A stretch of 64,000 nucleotides of DNA, taken from Anagrus nilaparvatae (lineage: Eukaryota; Arthropoda; Insecta; Hymenoptera; Mymaridae). A program made the translations under genes and the position numbers. The notes under the pieces are model-generated. The model worked only from the letters and a program-made list of their open reading frames with translations. It ran no database searches and had not been told where the DNA came from. How positions within the stretch are numbered: position 1 is the stretch's first letter; each line of letters begins with the position of its first letter. The stretch covers positions 55,520,501 through 55,584,500 of the forward strand of contig JAKSXM010000007.1 in assembly GCA_022575985.1 (NCBI GenBank), in the 5' to 3' direction. This document shows positions 35,288 through 47,090 of the stretch, piece after piece.

Positions 35288-36095
35288 CTTATTACTTTAA
35301 AAAAAATTTTTAGAGTATTTGCCTTTTAAGTAGTTAAAAATCAATTTCAATATTTCCCATTTTCACGAAATTTTTCATTTTCAATTTTCCGGATTTCGTT
35401 GTCACCTAATGAAAATTTTGACCAAATTTTCGGATTCCTCGAGAAATTTTACTAAAGACCCCCTTTTTGGAAAAGTTTTGGATGTTTCCATAACGCTATA
35501 GAAATAAAAGAAATAGCAAAATACTGAATAACTACAAAATACGACAATGTTATAAAATAGAGTTTTTTCTTAATCTTTCATTCAAAGCTGCAACCACGAC
35601 AGTTAACCAAAATACTTCCAATCGGTCTCATTTTTTTCGTATAAGTGTCACCTTTCAGTTCTCGTACCCCGCATTTTTTTTAATTCATTCTCTCACGGCG
35701 ATAGTCAATAAACCGAACGCCTATTCTTACCCCAAAATGACCAATTTTTAAACTGCATGCCAAATTCTAATTTTTGATAGAAATGGGTTATGTAGGCCTT
35801 GAAAATTTTCTACAAGCACTAAGTTTCCAAAAAATTTTTACTTTTTTTTGTAGTTATTCAGTATTTTGCTATTTCTTTTATTTCTATAGTGTTATGGAAA
35901 CATCCAAAACTTTTCCAAAAAGGGGGTCTTTAGTATTTCTCGAGGAAACCGAAAATTTGGTCAAAATTTTCATTAGGTGACAAGGAAATCCGGAAAATTG
36001 AAAATGAAAAATTTCGTGAAAATGGGAAATATTGAAATGGATTTTTAACTACTTAAATGGCAAATACTCTGAAAAATTTTTTTTTAAGTAATAAG
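35288..36095. mobile_element. Inner foldback nested in the right arm of the outer one
   Basis: The ends are CTTATTACTT and AAGTAATAAG, bordered by TA on both sides. Arms of about 260 bp include GACCCCCTTTTTGGAAAAGT with ACTTTTCCAAAAAGGGGGTC. The uninterrupted left arm of the outer foldback (TGTATGTATAGCTCAGGATG) gives the pre-insertion sequence and supports a TA target. The loop (about 35575-35850) holds a core shared with the 54-kb and 58-kb foldbacks. Confidence 0.75.
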
Positions 36096-36295
36096 TACAT
36101 ACAAAAACAAAAATTTTAAGACCGGTTAGGAAAAAAAAAGTTACGACTATATGAAAAATCTGCGTTTGAAAAAAAATGAGTTTTCTTAGTTTTTCCAATT
36201 TTCCGGTTTTCCTTAAGATTTTTTTGAAAAACTGGTGGCAGATTCGGATTCAACGGGAAATTTTACATAAGACATAGTCAAGAAAACCATTTTTC

Positions 36296-36513
36296 TTGTT
36301 AGTGTCCAGAAAGTGCGTGTTTTCTGGCCGCTGCGCTATTCGAAAAAACGCATTTTCTCGACACTGAGCAAGAAAAATTATGTTTTGTCCTTGGCCACAA
36401 AAAAAGGATGCCCCAAATCGCAGTTTACCATCCTCGGCTTCGCCTCGGACGGTAATTTACGTGCGATTTGGGCCATTCTTTACTTTTGTGGCCATGGGTA
36501 AAAATATACTATT
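36296..36513. mobile_element. Small hairpin insertion with a GC-rich stem
   Basis: The opposite arm of the outer foldback reads straight from the AAACCATTTTTC word into GCTTTATTC, so this segment is extra. It contains TTGGCCACAAAAAAAGG and CTTTTGTGGCC as a stem around CCTCGGCTTCGCCTCGGACG. The GAGGCGAAGC word recurs near 27490 and 43570. Confidence 0.55.
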
Positions 36514-37030
36514 TCAGCTTTATTCTGAGCGTAGAAAAAATAAAATCGAAAAATGTCATTTTTAAATATGATTTTTTTTTAAAACCATGTAAGACCGAAA
36601 AATAGCCGCCATTTTGTACCCTTTGAACCTAAAACCTTAAAATTTGATATGGTATCATTTGAACGTATACCAAATCCAACCCAATTAGTTTTTTTCAAAT
36701 CCCCGACTTTTACCTTTCCATTAGTAAATTTTCACTAAGAATTACTCAATTAAAAGTTTGAAAAATCTACTTTTTAAAGAAAATTTTCGAAATAAATTTT
36801 AGAAATATTGAATTTCAAATAAACTCTTATTTTATTATTTTATTATTACTTTCTTTATAATTGTGTTAAGTCTAAATGAAAATTGCAATAAAAATTAAAT
36901 CATAAAAATGAGAAAATTTATTTATATTTTAATTAACCTGTTAAATGCATCAATTAGTACCTTATCAAAATGTACTTAATTGCTAAATAATCTAATGTAA
37001 GAATATCAATATTATATGAAATCTATATAT

Positions 37031-37052
37031 ATCTTATCTTATCTTATCTTAC
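37031..37052. repeat. ATCTT pentanucleotide microsatellite
   Basis: Four consecutive ATCTT units immediately precede the CTATATATATTTG start of a HINE. A similar (TATCC)n run lies at 39146-39170. Confidence 0.8.
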
Positions 37053-37053
37053 T

Positions 37054-38571
37054 ACTATATATATTTGCAAAATTTATTTGTGTGTCTGTGTGTCTGTGTG
37101 TCTGTGTGTGTGTATTATCATCAGGGTCAAACCAGTGATCGAAATTATATAAAACCGGTGTCAAATTAAAGAAAAAATGTCCGCGAGTGACATAGGCCAT
37201 AGTTTTGCGATTCAGCTATCGTACTTTTGGAGATATTCAATTTTTAGTGTTTTTGAACTTGATAAAATTTTTTAAAATTTTTAACAAAAATTAAAATATC
37301 TTGAGACAATCGAAAAATTTTACTGTCAAACTTTGTAGTATTCGATTTGGCACCAATTCTTGCGTATTCTCCTAAATTTTTACTCAAAACGGAGGTATCT
37401 TTAAAATTTTATAAAATATTTTTGAAGCCGGCCGGAAAATTTTTTTTAATTTTTTAATTTTTTGTGGTATTTATAATCATTTATTTGTGGGTCTGTGTCT
37501 GTATGTGTTTCATCACCAGGGTTGAATCAATGTCAAAATGAAGTGTCAAAATATAGAGAAAAAGTCAGCGGGTGATATAAGCCATAGTTTTGGAAGTCAG
37601 TTACCATACTTTTAAAGGTATTCAATTTTTACTATTTTTGGAAAAAATAAAATTTTTTGAAAATTTGATTAAAAAGTGAAATAACTTCTAAATATGATAA
37701 AATTTTACTGTCGAAATTGGTATTACTCGATTCCTCACTAATTTATACGTATTCACTTATATTTGCATAAAAAACGGACGCTTCTTTAAAAATGTGTAAA
37801 ATTTTTTTGAAGTCTGAAAAATTTTTTCGATAATTTGCAGTAAAATAAAAAAAATAGAGAAAAATTCAGAAAATTTTATAGATTCTTTACTATTCAGAAA
37901 ACAAAAACATGATTGTTGTATCATAAATTAATTTTTTTACAAATTAGTTAATCGAGTTTATCATTAACGAAAAATTAGAACCCTCTGAAAAACTAGATTT
38001 TGCATATCCAGGAGTCAAATGTACGATTTTTTATTTAAAAATGACTGTATTATTTGCAATTTATATTGTTTACGCTACAAACTATTATGACTATAAAGAC
38101 GCCCCTCTGAAAATTATTTGATAAATTTTTATTATGAGGCCCTAAATTCTCTAGATCAAAAATTACCGTAAAAATTGCATATCCAGTTAATAACGCGAAG
38201 TTTAAATTATGAAATCACTAGCTGACTAACATGATTCATAATAGGTCTTGAAGTCTCTAAGTCTAGATTAACAAAGTAGTACACGAGATATTAAGACTAA
38301 AATGCTATAGATTCTGTTCGTGCGGGAGAAACACGTCGATTGCATAAAAAATAAATTATCTTTGGGTCTCTCAAATACCTTTTCAAATAATTTTCCGTAA
38401 TTAATAATTATAACTTTACTGGGGACAGAACTAGGGTTGAATCTCCTCTGAAAACTCTTAATGTGTTTGCATAATTATAAATGTGCAGTGAAATGATTTT
38501 CTTAAGCAACAGAAACAGAAGTAAATGCAATACAGGGGGGGGCGGAGCCCCCCCCTCCAACTTTTGCTAGT
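37054..38571 (+). mobile_element. HINE (non-autonomous Helentron-like element) 1
   Basis: It starts ACTATATATATTTG, followed by a TGTGTCTG microsatellite and an AAACCGGTGTCAAA segment. It ends with a GC-rich hairpin (GGGGGGCGGAGCCCCCCC at about 38535-38552) and the terminal word GCTAGT. This layout (5' TATA-like start, GTCT/GTCY microsatellite, subterminal 3' hairpin, no inverted termini) is that of Helentron-associated interspersed elements and Drosophila DINE-1. There is no Rep/helicase frame. Confidence 0.65.
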
Positions 38572-38763
38572 ACTATATATATTTGAACATTTATTTGTCT
38601 GTCTGTCTGTCTGTAATAATAACGCTGCTCTAATCACTACGCAATAGTTTGAATGTGTTGACATAATTATAAATTTGCAGTGAAAAATGATTTTTTAAAG
38701 TAACAGAAACAGAAAGATATGTGACACAGGGGGGGCGGAGCCCCCCCTATCACTTATGCTAGT
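38572..38763 (+). mobile_element. HINE 2, short internally deleted copy
   Basis: Only about 190 bp: ACTATATATATTTG, a (GTCT)n run, then the GGGGGGCGGAGCCCCCC hairpin and GCTAGT. It begins on the base after HINE 1 ends, so the two are head to tail. The stretch before the hairpin (CAGAAACAGAA) matches that of HINE 1. Confidence 0.7.
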
Positions 38764-39914
38764 TATATATATATGCCGATAGAGAATTTTTTTAGTTTGA
38801 TAATCACGCCTAGACGACAGTAGCTAGAAAGGCGCGGTTTGCGGCAAAAAACGCGGAAAAATTGCAGGAGTGTCATAGGCTATACAGGATTTGAATTAAT
38901 GCGAAGGAAAGTTTTTGTCGCCAAAAAAACGTTTTTTCAAAAAAGTGATCATTTTTGATATTTTCGTAAATTTTCTAAAAAATCGTAATTAACTTAAAAA
39001 CTTGGAATTTTTTTGTAATCAGAAAAGTTTTTTTATGATTAAGAATTGTTTTTTACGTGTCCACCTAAATTTTCAAGCAAATCGGTTTGATGTTTCCAGA
39101 GTTAAATATATTTTTCAGCATAAAATTTGGATTTTAAATTTATATCCTATCCTATCCTATCCTATCCTTCCTAAATCTTTACTTATGTATGTTTGTTTGT
39201 CCGAAATAGATAAACTTGAACGCGATATAAGTTAGAGACGCGGGGTTTACGGCAAAAGACGGCAAAAATTACGGGTCAAAACATAGGCTAGGTTTCGTTT
39301 CGATTGATAACGATAAAAATTTTTTATGTTAAAAAAACTGAATTTTTAAGAAAAAAATTTTTATCAAATTTTTAAAAAAAAACCAAAAAAACAAAAAACT
39401 GAGAAAAAATTTTTTTATCACAAAGAATTTCATTCGATTCGGGTATATTTTTTACGTATCCACCTAAATTTTCAAGGCGATCGGTTTGATCTGTCAAAAG
39501 ATACAATAGTTTTTCGAAAATTATAAAAGTTTAGGACTAATATTATATATATTTCTAATTTTTATCAGCCACTGATGTAGTAACTGAATATAGCAACTAA
39601 AAGAAGCTTGAATAGCTATTATCAGACAGAACCCTAGAATGGGTATTCGAGGGAAACAACGAACACTTGTGGATCCTATGGAAGGGTAGCTAAGCTTTGT
39701 ATTGCTGATTACTAATTATCTGTCTGGGTTCATATGCCCGTAATTTTTATGATTTAGTAAATTTTAGATAATACTTCGGATAAAAAAGGTTATTTTACAA
39801 AATATTAAGTAACCTAAAACAACATATTTTTGGAAAAATAAAGTCGCAGGGGTCCAGGGGGGCGCAGCCCCCTTGGCGGTTGCCGAGGTGAGCGAAGCGA
39901 GCCGGAGACAGCTA

Positions 39915-39916
<2 letters not shown>
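38764..39916 (+). mobile_element. HINE-like segment 3 with two related 5' halves
   Basis: Two related pieces (GGCGCGGTTTGCGGCAAAAA near 38851 and GACGCGGGGTTTACGGCAAA near 39236) each lead into CATAGGCT and then CACCTAAATTTTCAAG. The 3' end has GGGGGGCGCAGCCCCC followed by GAGCGAAGCGAGCCGGAGAC and GCTAGT at 39911-39916. A (TATCC)n run separates the halves. The internal boundaries are uncertain. Confidence 0.5.

Positions 39917-39955
<39 letters not shown>
39917..39955. repeat. TA dinucleotide microsatellite
   Basis: An uninterrupted (TA)n run between the end of one HINE and the start of the next. Confidence 0.9.
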
Positions 39956-39958
<3 letters not shown>

Positions 39959-39972
39959 TAATACTATCTTAA

Positions 39973-39997
39973 TACTATATATATTTGAAAATTTATT

Positions 39998-40033
<36 letters not shown>

Positions 40034-40550
40034 CACTCATCACGCAAGAACCGCCGAACCAATTGGCATGAAACCGGTGTCAAAATAAAGATAAAAAGTC
40101 TGCGGGTGACATAGGCCTTATATTTTCTGATTAGCTGTCGTAGTTTTTGAGATATTTAATTTTTAGTATTTTTGAACTTGATAACATTTTTTAAAAATTT
40201 TAACAATAATTGAAATATCTCGAGACTATCGAAAAATTTAGCTATCGCACTTCATAGTATTCGATTCAGCACTAATTTTTACGTATTCTCTGAAATTTTT
40301 ATTCAAAACGGAGGTATCTTTAAAATTTTATAAAATATTTTTAAAGCTGGTAAAAAAATTTTTTTCATTTTTTTATTTTTATGGTATTTCTAATCATTTA
40401 TTTGTGGGTCTGTGTATATTATAATGTAATTTATATTCTATATTAAAATGTAATTTATGCGTACTTAGTTAAATTTTTATTAAAAACGTACGTTTATTTA
40501 TAATTAAAAAAAAAAAAAAAAAAAATTTTTCACTATATCTTAATCTTAAT
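39973..40550 (+). mobile_element. HINE 4, 5' portion
   Basis: It starts ACTATATATATTTGAAAA, followed by about seven GTCT units and CCACTCATCACGCAAGAACC. The first ~440 bp are nearly identical to HINE 5, offset by 578 bp. After GTGGGTCTGTG it diverges and runs into poly(A) just before HINE 5. No 3' hairpin is present, so the copy is truncated or was split by HINE 5. Confidence 0.65.
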
Positions 40551-40574
40551 ACTATATATATTTGAAAATTTATT

Positions 40575-40610
<36 letters not shown>

Positions 40611-41222
40611 CACTCATCACGCAAGAACCGCCGATCCAATTGGCATGAAACCGGTGTCAAAATAAAGATAAAAAGTTTGCGGGTGACATAGGCCTTATAT
40701 TTTCTGATTAGCTGTCGTAGTTTTTGAGATATTTAATTTTTAGTATTTTTGAACTTGATAACATTTTTTAAAAATTTTAACAATAATTGAAATATCTCGA
40801 GACTATCGAAAAATTTAGCTATCGCACTTCATAGTATTCGATTCAGCACTAATTTTTACGTATTCTATGAAATTTTTATTCAAAACGGAGGTATCTTTAA
40901 AATTTTATAAAATATTTTTAAAGCTGGTAAAAAAATTTTTTTCATTTTTTTATTTTTATGGTATTTCTAATCATTTATTTGTGGGTCTGTGAAAATTACA
41001 CCATTTCTTTGAATTTACTACAAATTTTATCTTATTGGTCACATTTGAACTGGTAAAAGGTCTACATTAAGAAAAAAATTTTAGCTCATTTCAAGGCGTT
41101 AATTTTTTTTGACATTGATATATATTTTGGACAATAACAACATGATAATAATAAAAAATCAATAACAACAGCACCGGGAATAGATCAGGGGGGGCGGAGC
41201 CCCCCCTCACACCTATGCTAGT
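40551..41222 (+). mobile_element. HINE 5, complete copy
   Basis: It runs from ACTATATATATTTGAAAA, through the (GTCT)n run and AACCGCCGATCCAATTGGCA, to the GGGGGGGCGGAGCCCCCCC hairpin (about 41186-41206) and terminal GCTAGT at 41217-41222. Both HINE 4 and HINE 5 are preceded by ATCTTAAT words. Confidence 0.7.
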
Positions 41223-43925
41223 ATATATATATACATATATATATATATATTATAAATGTTGTTAACGCATTTTCCTTTTCAATATTCAAAGACCTCTATC
41301 GTTTAGCTTACATTTTACTATATATATATTATTATATAGAAACGTTAATTGCTTACTATTTTGTTTACAGAAATGCCATTTACTAAGTAACCAGATAGTA
41401 CATATAAATGGCATATACGTGTATGTAAATGTATATATCCGTATAAATACATGATGGCGAAGAATGTGCATATAAACACGTACATGTGTGAGAAGAGAAC
41501 AATTATATATGAGGGAATTACGATTAATGATCATCCCTGAGGGGGAAATATACTAGTATATTGTGTAAGGTTTATATATACAGATATAGAAAACCACAGT
41601 AGAATTAACGTGATATGAGTATTAAGACTACTTACTGCTGAGTTTGCTTTGCATTGTTAAAATTTTAATATAAAAATTTAACAAGATTTTCATTTTTTCA
41701 TCATTTTTGCTTTTTTTACTTTTTCACATGCAAAGTTATTATTTTTAACGTTTTATTTGAAAAACTTCATATAATGCTTCATTAAGGGTTGTAACTAGAA
41801 CACTTAGAGGTAGAAAGAAAGTTCAATTTGATGAATTTAAAAAATTTGGGATCGTATTATAAGATCACATAAAACTTAAAAAATCTTTTTAAATTAACCA
41901 GTTATCACTCGCTCACTTCTTCGTTTTTGAATAGAGATTCCCAAAAAAATAAATGCTAATATTTGATGAACGTAATAATATAAGTTGACATCTAAAAATG
42001 CTCTGTTTGTTTTAAGCGTGCATCATGCTGAAGTACACCTGAAATTTTTGACTATGTAAATTTTAAGTGATTTGAATTACGAGTAAGGAAGAAAAATATT
42101 ATTAAGATAGCGTTAGGAATGCTAGGTATATAAATAAATACGAAGTTTTTCCCTACACCAACAGTTTTTCTGTGGGCGTAAATATATGCGATGGAAAAGC
42201 AAAAAAAAGAGACGATTTTTGTAACTTTAGGCTGAAATGCTTCCTAATTCCGTGAACTCGGTGAAGTGTTGCGAATTTATAATTGATTTCACTTACAATA
42301 ATAATTAAAACAGCTAACATAAAATCATGAAGCAAAAGAAGTAATATTTTTATGTCTGGTCATTGTTGGGAATTTATTCACATGCATTCAAACTTAGACT
42401 TATTTCTGATAAAGTAAAAAATAGAAAAAATATCGACTTCCGATGTATTAAACGAAAAAAAATACGATTACTGGTGTGGATGGGAAATTTGTTAAGTGAC
42501 CTATGATGTAGCTTAATGATCACAATGTAAAGCAAAAAGCATATATATATATATTATTGCAAATAAATAATTAACTAGTAAAGGATTCTAGAAAATAGGT
42601 TAATATTCTATCAAAACAATTGTAATTTCATGCTTAATGCACACAACCTCGAAAATCTATTATAAACTTTGATTGTAATTTATCATTTTTCAATGTCTGA
42701 TTTAAACGTCATATTTGTTATAAATATCTATAATAAGTTAAGAGTATCAATTATCATGTGATTCGAACGATTTATGTTCACTTTATGCCATATTTTACTT
42801 AAAATTTAAAGCTTCATATTGGATTTCTGTCTACTTTATTGATGACTTTGTGTTTGAATATTAATTCTTTATAATAATTTTAAAAAATTAAAAAAATTTT
42901 TTTTTTAATATTCTGTTGCATGATAAGAGAAACTTTTACAAAAGTTTACAATATTTAATTTTAAAACTCAGTGTTGATTATGTTAGAAGTTTTATGTTTA
43001 AAATATCGTTAATTATAAAAACTTTATATTATGCACTATAAACAAATTATTTCCTTATTCTGTGAATAAAATTAATTTTAAGATTATAAAAAAATTACAA
43101 TGTAAGTACACAATTTAATTGTAATTTTAATTAATTCGAGTATAAAATAAATATCCAATATGAAGACAGAGTACATGAGCTACCATTCACTAAAATTGTA
43201 AATGAATTCATGAAGCGTATACCATTCTTATTTACAACTAAATCGGAATTATTGAAAATTTAAAGATACTCGTATTATACAATATTATACAATATTTTTG
43301 GTTAGCTCCTGCAAAACCACTTTGAAGCAATTTTATAACTAGCAAGTCATTATAAATAATGAATAGCCTGAGTGAATATATGTAGAATAAACGAATAGGC
43401 ATTTTATTTATTATTTTTATATTACTAAATTTCATAGTATTTCAAAAAATACACCTTCCTCTCTCTTCAAAATTAATAATATTTTTTCTTCCATGTGGGT
43501 CAAATAAAGAAAATCAAAAAAAGAACTCCTCAGAAAACTGTATACTTATCGAGGAAGGATTGGCTTCGCCTCGGATGGTATAATTAAAGTGCTAACGCAT
43601 GCTACATTTAGACTAACTACAAATCTTACATATCCGTTTAATATTTGAATTGTTAATTTTATATATCTGTTTAGTATAATCTTTTCAATTTATTGACGAA
43701 ATCTAATAATTTAAGGTGCAATCTGGGTCAATCTTTAAATTGCAATTTTTTTTTAATATGCACTGGTGTATGTGGTATTTGACCGTAAACATCCTAAGGT
43801 ATCGGTGAATAATTTTTGGTTCCTCAATGAGGAACCATTGTGATAGGTCGAATTTCGATTTTTGATTTTTTGGCATATAAGCACGTTTTGAGACCTCATG
43901 AAGCTGAAAAACCGTTTTTAAAATA
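41223..43925. other. Intergenic DNA, no gene seen
   Basis: The part 41280-41560 is of mixed composition with no repeat partner in the window. A GGCTTCGCCTCGGATGG word at 43562 belongs to the hairpin motif also seen at 27490 and 36440. A GAGGAACCATTGTG word at 43829 recurs at 45075, flanking the satellite block. Confidence 0.4.
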
Positions 43926-43929
43926 AAGT

Positions 43930-43930
43930 C

Positions 43931-43979
<49 letters not shown>

Positions 43980-44015
43980 CTGTGTGTGTGTGTCTGTGTA
44001 TGTGTGTATGTATGT
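43930..44015. repeat. GT microsatellite
   Basis: A long (GT)n run with CT and AT interruptions. It creates a minus-strand frame of Thr-His repeats that is not a gene. Confidence 0.9.
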
Positions 44016-44018
44016 AAT

Positions 44019-44940
44019 CGGAGATATTTCACAAACATTATGGAATTAAGACCTAATTTTTTTTTTCAAAAATTTTTTCACCAAAAAAGCTCGAGGTACT
44101 TTCTTTTTTTAATTTAGATGTAATACCTCATTTATTTCCACGAAAGTACTTATATTTGAAGGTATGGTTTTTACTCTATATCTCGAATCTGATACTTAAT
44201 TTTTTGAAAATTTTTTTCCGAAAATTTTTTTCACGAAAAAATACAAAAAACAACAATTTCTTTTTCTTTTTGGACGTAGTACCTAATTTATTTCTATGAA
44301 AGTACTAGTTTTAGAAAATTTCTTTATAATCATTTTTTGGATCTGATACCGAATTTTTTCAAAAATTTTTTTTCAAAATTAAAAAGACAAAAAAATTAAA
44401 AAACCTGCAATGTTTTTTTTTTTGGGTTTAATACCTCATATAATTCCATGAAAGTACTATTATCTGAAAATATTGTAACCGGTGATATTTCACAAGCATT
44501 ATCGAATTAAGACCTAATTTTTTTTTCCAAAAATATTTTTATCAAAAAATCTCAATCTAATTTTTTTTTTTTTTATTTTGGATGCAATACCTCATTTATT
44601 TCCATAAAAGTACTTATATTTGAAAGTACGATTTTTACTCGATATCTCAAATCTGATAATTAATTTTTTGAAAATTTTTTTCCCAAAATTTTTTTCACAA
44701 AAAAATACAAAGAATACCAAATTTTTTTTTTGTTCGGACGTAGTACCTAATTAATTTCTATGAGAGTACTAGTTTTAGAAAGCTTATTCATAGTAATTTT
44801 TTGGATCTGATACCGAATTTTTTCAAAATTTTTTTCTCAATATTAATAAAACAAAAAAATTAAAAAATCTGTAATATATATTGTTTTTTTTTTAAGTGTA
44901 ATACCTAGTTTATTGAAAATTTTTTTCTAAAAATTTGCTA
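44019..44940. repeat. Six ~155-bp satellite monomers in a three-monomer higher-order repeat
   Basis: An anchor word of the form GTAATACCTCATTTATTTCC with AAAGTACT recurs at about 44120, 44275, 44429, 44584, 44740 and 44898, a step of 154-158 bp. Monomers 1-3 and 4-6 match each other best in order. For example, GATATTTCACAAACATTA at 44023 recurs as GATATTTCACAAGCATTA at 44484, a step of 461 bp. The third monomer of each set carries CTGATACCGAATTTTTTC. The block directly follows the GT microsatellite. Confidence 0.75.
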
Positions 44941-45109
44941 AATAAAAAACATTAAATCACAGCAACATTTTTTTTCTTTTAAAATACGGTATTTAACTTT
45001 TTTTTATGAAATACTGATATCTCAAATTATAATTTTTATTAGATAAAATAGACCATTATAAATATTTTGCTATTGTTAATGAGGAACCATAGTGCCAATC
45101 ACTTGGCAG

Positions 45110-45388
45110 CGTTTTTTTTTTTTATCAATTTATGAAAAATTCACAACTATTTTTCATAAATTTACAATTATATTTTGCAAATTTTCAAAAAAAATTGTAA
45201 ATCATCAATTTTTGTTGCGGATTCAAAAAAGAAAATCGTGCATTCTCGAATTTTTCGATAATATACTAAATTTAGTAAATTTACGATTTTTATCGAATAT
45301 TTACAAATTTTTTCAAAAATTCACTAATTTTTCGAAAATATTCTATTTTTTTTTATTAATCTAAGGAAGTTACTTTTTACAGTGTAGA
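45110..45388. mobile_element. Half copy of the TACACTG palindromic MITE
   Basis: The right end GTTACTTTTTACAGTGTA and the preceding TTACGATTTTTATCGAATAT match 10960-11073. The left terminal repeat is missing; the copy begins at TTTATCAATTTATG after a poly(T) run. Confidence 0.65.
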
Positions 45389-47082
45389 TTAGAGTTGGAG
45401 GTAGTTTACAGCTATGTTGCATATTGGTCTCAAATTATTTTTTTTAAAAGAAAACCACTAACTTTAACCATAAAGGTTCCTTATTTCAAGTAAATATAAT
45501 GAAATTTTAAACATAAAATTATCATAAACAGATGTATTCACTCATGCAAACAAATTGATACCATTTTCCACTACTTACAGAACACATACGCATACAAATG
45601 CGTGATTAAATTAATTATGTTAGATAAAAATTAGATCATGTAAAAAAATTCATGTAAATTCATGTAAAAAAATTATTAACTTTCATACTTGATAATTAAT
45701 ACTGCGGAAAACTCATTTTAACCTCGGCCACTCCCTTTTGTCCAATAATAGAAGCAATTTAGAAGGACGTAGATTGGTTCAAGTTAATGGGAAGAGTTTA
45801 GTATTTTATGCTGATTAGCTTTCATATACTTGTTTAAATTCACTGACCATGACAGACACCCAAATACAATTGACAAATTAATAAATAATTTTTCTTACTT
45901 AAAACTAATAAAATATTTTTTTAAATAACCCCAATCTCCAGTTTGTGCTTACTGATTTAACTGAATTCAACTCGGCTGATCTTTTACGCAAACGAAACCA
46001 TAGTAAAAAACTGAAAAGTATAATTATTTTAAAGAATAATTTTAAAAAAATTATTAAATTTAAGGAATAAATGGACAAAGAAACTTTATTTACTAAAATT
46101 AATTTTTTTTTTAAATGTAATATAATTTTTATTTCAATTTAGCTAGGGTTATAAAATTATAATGCATTCCATTTATTTGTATAGTATAATTAAAATGTAA
46201 GAAAATTTATATACATCAGTAGTTTTTTTTCGGTTAAGATTTGTATTCATAGAATAAAGTAAAAAAAAAAAAATTTGCATATGATTTTTTTTTTATAAAT
46301 ATACATCACGTTCGCGTACATTCTATATAGCAAAGTGAATAAAGAAAAGGAGAGGCACGTGCATACACCACCATCGTAGACTTAAAAATAAAAATTTCCC
46401 TTTTACTTTATGTTATTAATTGCATACTTCTTAACTTTTATTATGTTTAGTAGTACCATAATAATACACACACAGTGAGAAACCGCAGAGCCTTTTTGAA
46501 TTATCGTGCTTTGAATTTTTATACATATCTTTAATTAGTCACTATTGATTTTTTATTTACTAAAAGGGGTTGTTTAAAAAAAAAAAAAATTTTTATGTAC
46601 TTGATAACTTTTATTTAATTTATTCTGCATTAAGTAAAAGTTTCACTTAATATAAATTACTATTTCAAGTTATTTTAATATTTTCATAAGCTTATTTATT
46701 ATAATTAGTTAGCAAATAACATTAATTATTGGGTTTATTATAATACGATGTTCTTTATAACGATATTGATTTATTTTTAATTAGCATTAATATTAATTTT
46801 GTATTTTTTTTCTCAAATATTTTTGGATTGATTATTTGAAATTATAAATGCTATTCATAAAAACTTAAGTACTTAAGGAATTTTAGCCAATTATTCTATG
46901 ATTTTTTCTTTAATTATTTTAAATTTTAAATATTTTCTTTTCACAAAAAATTATATTTAAAGATTTCTAATTTAATTTTATTTTTAGATGCAACTCTGCA
47001 ATCAATTAGCCCCTTTATGGGATAAATTCTTACACATCCTTGTACATTTTTTTGTCTTTTTGTGATAGTACATTTAAGGATA
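45389..47082. other. AT-rich intergenic DNA, no gene seen
   Basis: Nothing recognisable apart from long A/T runs. A small mixed-composition patch lies at 46305-46380. Confidence 0.4.
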
Positions 47083-47090
47083 ATATGCAG

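Larger units (their letters stand above)
32907..36850. mobile_element. Outer foldback, about 3.9 kb, interrupted by later insertions
   Basis: The left arm (32907 to about 33790) pairs with two blocks on the right: 36098-36850 and about 34980-35285. The two right-hand blocks are split by a complete inner foldback (35288-36095). Matching landmarks include AATAAGAGTTTATTTGAAAT with its complement near 36821, GGGTACAAAATGGCGGCTAT with ATAGCCGCCATTTTGTACCC, and AAATTTGTTCCACCCC with GGGGTGGAACAAATTTTG. Pairing weakens towards a loop of about 1.1 kb. A further ~210-bp insertion sits at 36296-36513. No transposase was seen. Confidence 0.75.

Noticed and set aside
37031..39170. Pentanucleotide runs (ATCTT, TATCC) considered as telomere-like repeats
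   Set aside because: They are only four or five units long and sit at HINE boundaries. Insect telomere repeats are of another sequence and much longer.
39764..40088. Frames with repeated TDRQ or CLSV residues on both strands near the HINEs
   Set aside because: They translate the GTCT and TA microsatellites; the same happens at 40469-40660.
43703..44038. 111-codon minus-strand frame with Thr-His repeats
   Set aside because: It is the translation of the GT microsatellite.
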